Source: Asterella californica (lineage: Eukaryota; Streptophyta; Marchantiopsida; Marchantiales; Aytoniaceae). From it: a stretch of DNA of 64,000 bases. Both the position numbers and the translations under genes were made by a program. Positions 1 to 11,386 of this stretch are shown here, piece after piece; the stretch's first letter is position 1, and each line of letters begins with the position of its first letter. The notes under the pieces are model-generated. The model made no database searches and was not told the origin of the DNA. It was given only the letters and a program-made list of their open reading frames with translations. The DNA is taken from contig JAYKYS010000010.1 in the NCBI GenBank assembly GCA_036924285.1, positions 10,639,001-10,703,000 on the forward strand. Reading direction: 5' to 3'.

Positions 1-547
1 GAGAACAACTCAAGGAACCTATCTGTCTCGGAGGGTGATGCACCATTCTTTTTTCATCGAGGACGCAGTGGCTTCCGAGCTCTAACTTTTTCTTGCTTAT
101 CGAGCATGTGGCTCGTACATCAATTGTGAGTCGCTGCATCATGTACTGGAGCGATTACAGAGAGAATTCGCCCATGACAATGACATGTGTTAACTGAATA
201 GATAAATAGAATGAAAGCCGAAAGGAATGCTTTTGTGTTGACGTGAAATCAGTGAAAGTTTGAACAAGCTTGATGAGTTTTCTTTCGGTTGTGGTTGTGG
301 AGATAGTCAAGTTTGACCTCCACAAGTTCATTACTGCTGTTAAGACTCCGTTACATGTATTCATGTGTGGTATCTTATGGTGTTTCTTGTGACGACACGG
401 CTAAGTTCGAAAGATTGACTAGATGAGTTACTGTGCATCCAGTCCATGCTCCAGGTTGTGACTTTTGTTACTCGCTTATCCCTCCTGGCTTCGATTTTCT
501 TTTGAGTCCTTGAAATACCATGACCATTAAAATTGAATTGTTTGCAG
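1..547. other. no gene seen; possible intron or upstream sequence
   Basis: Only short frames are open. If the terminal exon proposed at 548 is real, this would be intron and earlier exon sequence of that gene, but no donor/acceptor pair with a convincing frame could be fixed by eye. Confidence 0.2.
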
Positions 548-601
548 TTCTACAGTCTTGTCGCACACAACGGTGGCCCTTTCAAGGACTACTGGAGCTA
601 A
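548..601 (+). other. possible terminal exon of an unidentified host gene
   Basis: A pyrimidine-rich stretch ending in TTTGCAG (acceptor-like, AG at 546-547) is followed by 17 open codons and TAA at 599-601. The encoded end reads FYSLVAHNGGPFKDYWS, which looks like the conserved tail of a real protein and not random translation. I do not recognise the family and cannot place upstream exons in the first 547 bases. The sequence after it, to about 1000, could be 3' UTR. The alternative is chance: the exon is very short and rests only on a splice-like motif and a plausible peptide. Confidence 0.25.
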
Positions 602-1854
602 TGACAATGATTTGGTAACAAAGCAATAGTTCCTTTTTTAGGTTGTCTACATACGTCGATCAGTGATGGATAATGTGTATCATAAGCATTGCAGTCTACA
701 TGATGATCAGTATGATTTTTCGTCAAGAATTCTGCTTCTACCGCACCTACAGACTCAAGATCTCGAGTTCATTGCTTGTGATGCCTTACATGTTTGTTCT
801 TCTGTAGTAGCTTATATTGCTCGTCAATAGCAGAAAACAACTGAGCGGAGAATTGACAGGTATAGGAGCTGTCAGGCAATGGCTTGTGACCCCAAACACT
901 GTATTTGAGTCTGGTGAGGAGGTATTGATGTAATGAGATTTAACCGATACAGTGACTTGTGACCAAAGCTTGTGATATATCTGTGAGGTCTCCTTATGGT
1001 TTTATGTTCGGAGTGAGTTTATAACGTAGGGGAATTTGGTGCGCTGATTTTCTCTAGTGTTGTCTGGTTCGCAAGCTCTGTTACACTTTGAATCTCTGAA
1101 ATATGAGACTTGTTTCATAGACGGAGTGATTGGAAATATATCTTAGTTTGGAAGAGGCAAGCGAGTTTAGGTCCCACGCACCAGTATCTGTGATGTTTCA
1201 AGTTTGCATTTTTTGTGGCTCGCAGGTTTTGGACGAACTCAAGGCTGCTGCTCAGTGCTCTGAAATGACCTGAAACCCCCAGAGCTCGTCTTGCTGTGAC
1301 CAGACCTTCCTCAGCGCTTCCGGGTGACTTCTTTCATATGACTCAGCCTAAATGCCCCAACCAAGGTTCGGTGTCTGCACATTGCTTTCATCTGGTTCTA
1401 TGAATCATGAGACGATGAAAATGAAACGATGAGATTCACAAAAATTGTCATGGGTATCTAATGATCAGAAGGGAAGCCTCAAGCAGCAACGAAAAGGAGA
1501 CGTGCATCGCTCGACGAGACGAAAGTTCTTGCTGTGGGGTTGATGGATTTGACTCTTCTACGTGCAGAGAAATAGTTTCTGAGTGGCTTTGGATGTTAAA
1601 CTGAGAGAGTACTTTAGTTCTCTAGATCAGTTTAGATGGATTTTTAGGAGCTTGTGATATATTATGCTTTCAAGATTTTAGTTAAATCGTTCAGAGATCT
1701 GCTGTTGTGGAGTATATGATCAAGTATTCCAGATCCTGTCTGCAAATCAAAATTTTCGTTTGAGAAATGAAGCTGTCGTGCTCAAGTCTTGTGGAAGGAC
1801 TGCTTAACGAAGACATTGTCTACTCTTTTACCCGGTTGCTAATCACTATACCGG
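602..1854. other. non-coding spacer, nothing recognised
   Basis: No long frame and no repeat shared with the rest of the window. It may contain the 3' UTR of the gene suspected upstream. It ends at the target palindrome TATACCGGTATA, which is split by the first solo LTR. Confidence 0.4.
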
Positions 1855-3129
1855 TGTCGCGCTACTTGGCGGCTACATGTTATATTTCTACTCCGACGCT
1901 TGAGTTTAGTAGTTCTAGAAGTTAGCTTATATTACTTCTAGTCGTTTATGTATATGTTTGACACCTTTGCATACGGTGTTAACACTATTTTGAGTCTTAG
2001 TAGGTTGATTACCATGTTGATAGGGCTTAAGCTCATGGGTTGTATTTGCGTGTCGCCCATGCACGCTTTCTAGCTGATTTAAGTTATTTTTCGGGGCTGC
2101 GTGTCGTTTTAAGTAATTTAAGTTTTACGCTGGCACTCTAGGGGGCTTGATGTGGTAGCCTATGAGTAAAACTAAGTTGCCACGTGGTTTAGGGTACTAA
2201 AGGACAACCAAGTGGAGCTATGAACTCCCATTGGTCCATTTTTGTCTTTTGTTAAACTCTAAATTTAGAAATAGAGCTCTAGAGTGGAGTTCGAGCATTT
2301 GGTGAGGGATCTTCGAAATCTGAGAGCACAGGGAGAGAGGTCTCGTCATGCCAAGCACTTCCAGTGAAAATTTCGATCGATTTGAGTCAATAAAGACGGA
2401 GTTATGAGCAATTGAAGTTCGGATTGTGCTAGAATTGAATCATTTTGGTTGGATTTAGGGTTTTCAGTGTCACTCGCAGCAGATTTGAGGAAATTGCTTC
2501 AAAACTTCGAGGTTGTGTTCTCCGCCAGCAGGGCTACGATTTCACAAAAAGTTTCATATCGATTGAGCAACTGAGTAATTCAGGGCGGCCGCTGAAGCTG
2601 AGGGGGTCTGAAAAGCTCTTAATCTAGAGCAGCGACTTCAGAGGAGGAGATCTACAGTTCTGTGTACATTCAGGAGTCCCAACTTCACAGGGATGTTCAG
2701 CACCCTGTAGACTGCAAATCCTGTAAGAAACTTCGAAATTGATCGAGCCAAACTCCTGTTATAAGTTGAAATAGCCAGCTAGGTACCAGAAATTGCCGTA
2801 GTTTTCTTGCTTTTCTGTTCATATCTCCGTGTCAGAATTTGATCTCAGGCTGAAATTTCGTCTGTGAGTTCAGTAGTACCTCATTTGCATGTAGGGGAAG
2901 TTTAGAGGTCTAAACCTTCATAGTTTTCCTCTCCGTGAGTGTCAAAGTTCACCGCCGAATCCTATTACTGCCAGCTAGACCTGAATTTCGCCTTCTGGGT
3001 ATATTACTAGATCTTACACATCTGTGTGAGTGTTTATAGCCCTATTGTGACCTGAAAGCCAACCTCTTGAGTGAACAACCACAGCCAGAAGCCCGGCGCT
3101 TTCCTAGGTAGACGGATTACACTCCGACA
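1855..3129 (+). mobile_element. solo LTR A, Ty3/gypsy family alpha, TSD CCGG
   Basis: A 1275-bp unit begins TGTCGCGCTACTTGG and ends CACTCCGACA, so the termini are the inverted TGTCG/CGACA. It is flanked by the direct repeat CCGG (1851-1854 and 3130-3133), and the flanks join to the palindrome TATACCGGTATA. It matches the 5' LTR of the gypsy element at 30661-32029 along its whole length except for a roughly 90-bp deletion near its first third (the segment seen at about 30813-30900). No internal coding region is attached, so this is a solo LTR left by LTR-LTR recombination. Confidence 0.9.
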
Positions 3130-3133
3130 CCGG

Positions 3134-3747
3134 TATATAATCAGAGTTGTCTTAAACAGAACATAATACAAGTCATTTAACTCTAGAAATGTGTTGTTGC
3201 TAAATTCATAGTTTTCTGTCACCAGTTAAGAACTTTAGTTGAAAAACTTTAGTTGAAAAACTTCAGTTGTGTGATATTCTGTGTGTTTACTATTTACTGG
3301 TTACCTCCAGTGGATGTGAGAAGTTCTTGCCTTGCGCTGCATTCCATATACACGGGGATATATCCTGACCTCTTCTTAATTTTCGAGTGCACACCTACTT
3401 ATCAGCGGTGTCAAATGAGCTTTCAGACCACGGCCGGGCAACTGGCAGTTTGAACGTGGAGCTGTGCTCGTTGCTTGCTTCATGCTCTCATCGGTTATTG
3501 TTATAAGAAACTTCTCTTTCCCTAATGATGGTTATGTTCTGCTATTCTTTAGTCCGTTACTACAAATCCAACACACAAATTTACTTCAGTCTTGTTTCAG
3601 TTTGTCCAATTCAATTGTATGGCTTCTCTTAGCAGTTGATGAACAGGTCAGTGAAGAGGAGGAGCTATATCGAGCTCTGCTTACACCAGTCTTTAAACGA
3701 TAAACGATACTCCTTACAGAGGTCTAGCATGATAGGAAAGAGAACGG
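3134..3747. other. spacer between inverted solo LTRs
   Basis: About 0.6 kb of unique sequence with small open frames only. Three short tandem copies of an AACTTTAGTTGAA-type unit lie at about 3231-3270. This would be the loop if the flanking inverted LTRs were transcribed together. Confidence 0.5.
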
Positions 3748-5122
3748 TGTCGGAGTGTGATCCGTCTACCTAGGAAAGCGCCGAGCTTCTGGCTGTGGTT
3801 GTTTACTCAAGAGGTTGGCTTTCAGGTCACAACAGGGGCCATAAACACTCACACAGTTGTGTAGGATCCTCTAATATGCTCAAAAGGTGAAATTTAGGTC
3901 TAACTAGCAGTAATAAGTTTAGGCGGTGAACTTTGACACACAAAAAGAGAGGAAAACTATGAAGGTTTAGACTTCTAAACTTCCCCTACATGTAAATGAG
4001 GTACTACTGGACACACACACGAAGTTTCAGCCTGAGATCAAATCCCAGCACTGAGATGTGGACAGAAAAGTTCTGAGTAAGAAAATTGCAACAATTTTTG
4101 GTATCCAGATGGCTATTTCAACCTAGAACAGAAGTTTGGCTCGATGAATTTCAAATATTCTCACAGTATTTGAAGTCTACAGGATGCTGAACATCCCTGT
4201 GAAGTTGGGACTCCTGAATGTACACAGAACTCCAGATCTCCTCCTCTGAAGTCGCTGCTCTAGATTAAGAGCTTTTCAGACCCCCTCTGCTTCAGCGGCC
4301 GCCCTGAATTACTCAGTTACTCAATCGATATGAAACTTTTTGGGAAATCGTAGCCCTGCTGGCAGAGAACGCAACCACGAAGTTTTGAAGCGATTTCTTC
4401 AATTCTGCTGCAAGTGACACTGAAAACCCCAAAATCAACAAAAGTGATGCAGTTTTGGCATAATCCGAACTTCAATTGGGCATAACTTCGTCTTTATTAC
4501 CTCAAATCGATCAAAAATTTCACTGATAGTGCTTGGCTCGACGAGCTCTATCTCCCTGTGCTCTCAGATTTTGAAGATACCTCACCAAATGCTCGAACTC
4601 CACTCTAGAGCTCTGTTTCTAAACTTAGAGTTAAACTAAAGACAAAAACAGACCAATGGGAGTTCATAGCTCCACTTGGTTGTCCTTTAGTACACTAAAC
4701 TACCTGGTAACTTATCTACACTCATAGGCTACCACGTCAAGCCCTCTAGAGTGCCAGCGTAAAACTTAAACTACCTAAAATGACACGTAGCCCAAAAAAA
4801 TAACTTAAATTAGCTAGAAAGCGTGCATGGGCGACAAGTAAGTACAACCCATGAACTCAAACCCTTATCAGCATGGAAACCCTAAGTTATGTACATTGAA
4901 CGTCATAGACAAGTAAGAAGTCACTTGCACAAGCGCACAAATGCTTGAACAAGATAACTAACATACTATCAGCCTACTAGGACTCAAAATAGTGTTAACA
5001 CCGTATGCAAAGCTGTCAAACATATACATAAAGGACTAGAAGTAATATGAGCTAACTTCTAGAACTACCAAACCTAAGCGTCGGAGTAGAAGTCAAGCAT
5101 GTAGTCGTCAAATGACGCGACA
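3748..5122 (-). mobile_element. solo LTR B, Ty3/gypsy family alpha, inverted, TSD ACGG
   Basis: A 1375-bp unit that is the reverse complement of LTR A (start TGTCGGAGTGTG, end GACGCGACA on the plus strand). It has its own target duplication ACGG at 3744-3747 and 5123-5126. It keeps the roughly 90-bp block missing from LTR A, so A and B are independent insertions and not one inverted duplication. No coding remnants are attached. Confidence 0.9.
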
Positions 5123-5126
5123 ACGG

Positions 5127-6312
5127 GAACGAATTCGAAATCAGTAAAACGAAAACATCGATTGCCAAATGCCCAAACTTCGAAAATTGCCAAGTGTACC
5201 CGCACGCGATGGAAATACTTTTCTTTCGAAAAATTACATTCGTGATAGTCCAGTGTGAAGACAAAAGTTTTCTGCACAAACATCAAGAAAAATCATCTAG
5301 TCTTACGACGAGTTTTCAGACACCAGCTAGAGAAAAAAAAGACTGGTGGGAAGAGGCCCTTACATCTTTTCATCTCAGTCCTGTAATTCTCATTAAGAGG
5401 GGAGGTTGAGTGACACTACTACAGTTCTAAACTCACAGGTTTAGTATGAGACTAAACTTCCTTTGAAAGCATAGGTCTTTGTGCTCCAAACACATAGAAA
5501 CAAAGATCTTGTGAACACTAGACTTGTTATTCAATTTTTCTTCTTTCTTTTCAGGTTTAGTTTTTAGCCTGACACTTGTTCAGTCTTGGAGCTTACTCCA
5601 CCGAACAGAGGAGATATTGACTAGACTTGTGATTCATTAAACCAAGTCGCAGTGGGCATGAAATGACATTTCTCTCAAGTTCTTGTAGAAAGGGCTGCTC
5701 TTTTAGTGTCTATGGTACCTTTTCCCAGTGTCCTCATGTGAGAAAAGAAAAGAAAACCAGGAAAAAGTACTCTGCCAAGACCTCCGAAGTTGCATTGGTT
5801 TGGGAAATTTCTACTTCATGGTTCCAGTTTAACAACAAGAGGTCCACGAACGAAATAACTATAGTGAGTTTCAAACATGGGCAATGTATAAGATAATGCA
5901 CTGCGCTTACTGCCCGCAGTAAGCGCACGCATGTAAACCACTGTCCAAGTGCATGGATTACGATGCCAGTAAGTACACGCCGGGCAGTGCTTTAGATTAC
6001 GTAAAATATGTAAGAAAAAATTCCGTACATGCCTGTAATTTCACCGCGCCTGCACGTGACATTACGTTGTTCGACGGAAATTTTCCAAGTGCTTTACGTA
6101 TATGACTAGATTCGAGTTATGAGGTTTCTCGAATTTCATTCTGCTCACCTCTGGAACTTCCGCAAGGAGATATGGGATTTCCTCCATTCCCGTAAGGAAA
6201 TGTGATCTGAAGTTCAATTTTGACACGGTCCATATTAATTAAACCCCAATGTCTCTTTAAGTACTCCTCGTAACATAAGGAGAGAACCAAAAGTTCAACT
6301 GTTAAAAGCAAA
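5127..6312. other. spacer, nothing recognised
   Basis: The open frames of 60-77 codons overlap one another on both strands and show no family motif. A TTCTTTTCAG acceptor-like site near 5555 has no supporting exon. Confidence 0.4.
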
Positions 6313-6566
6313 ATGCTTTCATGATAAATCTTCATGTGAGAATATATCTTTAAAGTGATGAGTTAAATCTAAGCTCTTAACAAGCTTTACACTTCGTAAT
6401 TCATCTCAAAACAAACTGATTAGAACCAACAATCATCTATTCAGCGCTAAATGCTTTTCATGATAAATCATTCATGCGAGCATGAAATCTTTGAGGTGAT
6501 GAGTTAAATCAAAGTTCTTCACGAGCTTTACACTTTATAATTCACCTCAAACTAAGTTGATTTTTG
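6313..6566. repeat. local tandem duplication, about 137-bp period
   Basis: Two diverged copies of one unit start with ATGCTTT(T)CATGATAAATC at about 6313 and 6450. Both then run through GTGATGAGTTAAATC and the shared AGCTTTACACTT. The divergence suggests an old duplication. No coding potential. Confidence 0.7.
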
Positions 6567-7929
6567 AAGAATGTAGACAATAAATTTTAGGGTTCCTTGG
6601 AACCAAAGAGGGTACTCTCTACAACGTGAAGTACCTTGTGAAGATAGAGAAGAATATTCCTTTTTGTCGTTTACACTCGCGTTGGGGATTTGAGTGTTTG
6701 CACTTACGATACTTGACTATGTGTTAACATTCGCTTCTTTCGAACTAGACATAAGACTTATGGAATTCAGGCGGATTCGATGGATTACGGGTAGTTTCGT
6801 GAAGATACCTCGTTCTTCCATTTTAGACTCGGAACTCGATTCATTCTCTTATAGTGTCGGTGAAAATCTGAACGTCTTGTGTCCTCGGAAATGATAGGAC
6901 TCACTTCCGGAATGGGATCTATTCCTGGAAAGTTAAAGATTAATTAATTTAATCATATAATTAATTTTGTTTGAAGGGGTGATAAAATCACTCTAGTATA
7001 TAAAAGATATCCGAATATGTTCTAAGGGGGAATAATCCTTTTAATATAATAAGATATAAACAGAAAAATAACACATTATATACAAAACAAATGTTCACTG
7101 TACGCCTCGAGACTAGTTACCCCAACAGTGCATGAGAATACGCAAAGTATTCCGTGAAGTTGCTGTAGCGGTTTAGTTTGTTCCATTAGTTTGAAGTTAG
7201 TCGTGTGCTAAAACCATCTTCAGGTTTTATGTGTATTTACATTCAGCATAAACTAAAGGAAAGATGGACTGCATTGAAACGAAAACTTCCATCTGCATGG
7301 CACATATAATGGAAAGTAAATCTGGGTTTGTAATTGGTTGTGAAAAGATTGAAGAAGAAACCTACGACTTTTCTAATTTATACAGAAGTGTTGTAAGAAT
7401 CTTTCAGTTATAAATATAATATCATTATTTTGGATCATGACACAAAAGAACGAAAGAGATATAAATATAACATTTTTTGTTATAAATATATTAAGTATCG
7501 AGCATCTATTCATCGAACATGACTACTGCAGTGACAATAGCTCGGGTCTGGAGATGCATCCGTCTCTGTTCGAATCCTCAATCCTATTGTTAGAAGAAAA
7601 TAACTCTATGAGGGTTTAGGGTTCATGTTTCATGTTTCACCCTAAACATGTTCATAGAGCATGTTATCTCAGATTATTTCCTTGATTAAAAAAAGAATTT
7701 CTCAGCGTTCACTAAAGCCGTCTAGAGCAACACATGATTGGTTGAGAATGAAAAATGAATCATGTATAAATACAATGAGATCTAAATACAGTGAATGAAC
7801 TAGACTTATGTGATAATGCAAGCTTATCCAACATGTTATGTTGACAAACTTGCACCTCTCTCTCTTGTTTACTTCCAAGTACGTTGCATTGGTTTTGTAT
7901 CTATGTAACAAGAAAATCAAAGTAGACCT
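6567..7929. other. AT-rich spacer, nothing recognised
   Basis: No convincing gene. A block at about 6976-7090 (GGGGTGATAAAATC onwards) is similar to one at about 9168-9290, so it belongs to a dispersed non-coding repeat. A lone TTTAGGG at about 7616 is not a telomere array. Confidence 0.4.
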
Positions 7930-8435
7930 TCGGGTCAATTCTCTTGAACTTTTAATTTTTGGAGTTTCCACTCGAGAGATAGTCAAACATTATTATAAAA
8001 TCATATGTGGTATAATATAGGTCTTAAAAAATAATGTAGTATCAATCCATATTAGAATAATAATAAAAACTATTAAAAACTTTTTGAATTGAACTTCTAA
8101 GAAAAAATACTAAAGTGACTAAAAAATTCCAAAAGAGTAATTTAAAAGAGAACAATCTAATCATCATAATATGATATGAATGATATGTAATATTTGACTT
8201 GTAAGTTTTTGGGCCAATTCTCTTGAACTTTTAATTTTTGGAGTTTCCACTCGAGAGACAGTCAAACATTATTATAAAATCATATATAGTATAATATAGG
8301 TCTTAGAAAAATAATGTAATATTAGAATAATAATAAAAACTATTAATAAACTAAACTACTTTTTAATAGTTTTTATCTAACAATCTAATCATCATAATAT
8401 GATATGAATGATTTGTCATATTTGACTTGTGAGTT
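7930..8435. repeat. imperfect tandem duplication, 230-280 bp period
   Basis: The segment beginning CAATTCTCTTGAACTTTT occurs at about 7935 and again at about 8215, and both copies continue through the CACTCGAGAGA and GTCAAACATTATTATAA blocks. A second marker, AACAATCTAATCATCATAAT, is repeated at about 8151 and 8379. The differing offsets show an indel between copies. No gene. Confidence 0.75.
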
Positions 8436-10990
8436 TTATGGTTGTAACAAGTGATTGTTAACCTAAACAATGTAACTACTTGGATATCCGAACAATTAGA
8501 AGTTGAAACAATTCCACATCGAAGGGCTTTCTTAGCAGCTGGAGCCCGGATAACGTAAAGCAAGAAAGTTCACAGTATTTGTCCTTTTTTAACACTCAAC
8601 CATAAAGAGAGGGAGCTCACTTTTTGGAGAAGGGTCCGAAAGTGCGTAAGCATTGTCAGACAAGAGACGGCTTTCATCCTCAGGGCACCTAGTGGTGTAA
8701 GGTCCTTGTGCACTTCCTTGATTGCTCAACTCAGTTCCTATGTTAGAATTTTTTGACTGTCCGACAACCCTGAATTTTTTCCGTTTTCTTTTTACCGATT
8801 CCATTACTTACTGAATCGCACTTTGCTCAGCCAAATAAAATATATATTTTATTTGCGCTATGAGTCGTTTGGGAGAGACTTAATTTTTTATCTGAGGCCA
8901 TGCGCGTAGTCCGGTTCCGACCCGATCCAACACCGAACCATAGAGGATACCTTTGCTAGAGATGAACAAACCTACCTTAAGAAAGTACATGTTTTAAATG
9001 AGATATCATCTTTAATTTCAGTATTTTTCATGCAATGAAGAGACACATCTCAAGCACCAAAAGTGTCACATCTAAAGCACTAAGAGTTTAAAATAATATT
9101 TAGAAATTTTAAATAATCATTATTTGTAAAATTAAATATATTAACTCATTATTTGAAGTGGGTGATAAAATCTTTAAATTATATAATAAAAATTTTAATA
9201 TATTTTATAAAACAACCTTTATAATATAATAAAATATCAAAAATTTTGAAACATCACACATGATATATAAAGTAAATTTTCAGTATCCCTCCCAAGGGTT
9301 TACATGGAAAATGAAGTCACTGCCATGATATGTTACTACCTATGCATATCCGACAATATGCAAGTCTTGTTATGTCATTTTCAACAGTAGATGAGATCTA
9401 GATCCAATTCTGGTGAACCAAGATAGCCAAACCATGTGAAGTGATCGTGATTTGACGACAGTTTACCTTAGCTATGGTCTGCATATCAGTCATATCGTTC
9501 GATCACGTCATTGAGTCTTGTGAAGTTAAAAATCCACTCATTACTTTCAAGATTACCACTCATTACATATTACATTTATCTTAAATATAATATGTACCCT
9601 AATAGTATTACTCATTGACCCTCAAAGCAGAGTAAATTATCGTATGTACATATCTCTGAATATTGTGCATCCATCTTTAGTAGCTCATTTTAAATTATGC
9701 TTAAAAAATTGATATGAAGTAGTTGGGGATTTAAACAAGCTTGTAGGATTCAAGATATAGAATTTGAATTGTAATGGTTTGATAAGAATACGCCGAGTAT
9801 CATGACACTGTTTTATCTCATTTACATGTACTACGTGAAGTATGAGAACAATGATACAAATGGTCAAAAAAAAGAAATGAAATAAGTGACCGCAGATGTG
9901 AAAGTTTCGTTGTGGAGGGGTCGGTTTGGAAGAGTCTGACAGGATGAAGATGAAATTATGAAGAATATATGTTTTTTAGATATTTCACAAAGCGAGGTGG
10001 ATTCAACAAGAGTAATGATTTTTCGTGGACAAAGTTTTGTTCTTCCTCTCGCAAAATCATGTTGATGGTTGATGAGGATGAACAAGAGTTTATTTTTTCA
10101 GATAAGTACGATTGATTGAGGATCACCATGTGCTTAGAATCTAAAATCTTACTAATAATTTTCAAGTGCCAGTGATCATTCAGTTAGTTGTAGCACTAGA
10201 CAAATTTTGTCCTAATGAAAATGATGCCTATTTTGTTGTTGTTTTTCTTTGAGTGTTTCTAATGGTCCAAGCATGATAAATTACACTAATCGTGTATGAT
10301 TGCAATGGAGTCTCGATTATCTCATTTAGTTCAATGACTCGATCCAATGGAGAGAAGTAATATCTTCATCAAATTTGAGAATAAAGATTTCTAAAATGTG
10401 TTGTGTTTCTCATGTAGAACACTACTCCATAGTCTCTTGTTATCGAAGATAAGAGAGCAAGTAACTGAGCATTCCATCATAGTATATCCAAGATATTCGC
10501 ATTCATTCTCCAAAATTAAGAAATCATCTTTAAGAGTCTTTTTTATGCAGTTGATTGATCAATCGAAAAATGCGATCCTCAAAGATAAAATCATTTATAT
10601 CCTACTCGTTTAGCAATACATTCTCAGACTATTATAGTTTTACCAAGAAACTATCTTAACTATCTACTGCCAATGCACCCGGGCAGTCTATTAAGTACAC
10701 ACCCTATTCAACCAATACATCATCCAGAAGTAAAAAAAATTCAGTCAGATCTAGTGTTTGTATTGTTATTCGATCTACCTTCCCTATAGTCTTCTGACTG
10801 TCTTCTGTACTGTTATTTCTAAAATTTTAGATTGTAAAATATTTTGATAAGTGTTAAATATTAACAGATGAGAGAGTTAGGAAGAGCCTAACATAATCCA
10901 TAAAACAAGCTTGCATATATACGCTTTCAAAACTATAAATGTGAGATTCTATGATCAAATAGATATTATTTGTTATTAAATTATTATTAT
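8436..10990. other. AT-rich spacer, nothing recognised
   Basis: A minus-strand frame at 8589-8804 (71 codons, basic start) is the only one with somewhat protein-like composition, and it has no recognisable motif. The block at 9168-9290 is a diverged copy of the repeat near 6976. Confidence 0.35.
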
Positions 10991-10992
10991 TT

Positions 10993-11043
10993 ATTAATTT
11001 ATTATCCAACCTTTCTTATAGAAAAGTTAGGTAATAAATTAAT
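10993..11043. repeat. imperfect long hairpin, AT-rich (MITE-like core)
   Basis: The arms AATTTATTATCCAACCTTTC and GAAAAGTTAGGTAATAAATT face each other around TTATA. A related hairpin (CCTAACTTTT/AAAAGTTAAG) is found at about 25105-25146 with similar sequence following it. This suggests two copies of one small fold-back element. Confidence 0.5.
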
Positions 11044-11349
11044 CAGCATGATGAAGAGAATGTTGAATCTACACGCATCTCCAAGCAAATAGGCATCCCC
11101 AACGTACTTGTACAGTGAAAATCGTTTTCTCTTAACAGAAAACATATAAGTGTTATAAAAATATAATGTAATAAGCTATAATAAAAAATCAAAATCACTT
11201 ATATATGTTATATGTTAGTCACTCCTGGAGTAGCCAACGCATCTGGAGAAAACCCATAAGTCAAGAGCTGGCTGCTGCGCTCCTGGGGTTATAAGTCCGA
11301 GGCGGAGATTGTAATTCATCGCCGTTTACTTAAAACATTATTTAGTGTA

Positions 11350-11386
11350 CACCTCATGTACACTGAAGTGAAGTGTACATGAGGTG
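11350..11386. repeat. perfect 15-bp hairpin
   Basis: CACCTCATGTACACT (11350-11364) and its exact reverse complement (11372-11386) flank a 7-nt loop. No T-run follows and no gene abuts it, so a role as terminator or precursor RNA is not supported. Confidence 0.7.

Noticed and set aside
1855..5122. one inverted-repeat transposon with 1.3-kb terminal inverted repeats
   Set aside because: Each arm has its own 4-bp duplication (CCGG, ACGG), LTR-type ends, and a different internal deletion, so they are two separate solo LTRs.
7611..7650. TTTAGGG and similar motif, possible telomeric repeat
   Set aside because: Only single units; no array.
8589..8804. 71-codon minus-strand frame with basic N-terminus
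   Set aside because: No family motif, no supported promoter or splice context, length within chance for this GC.
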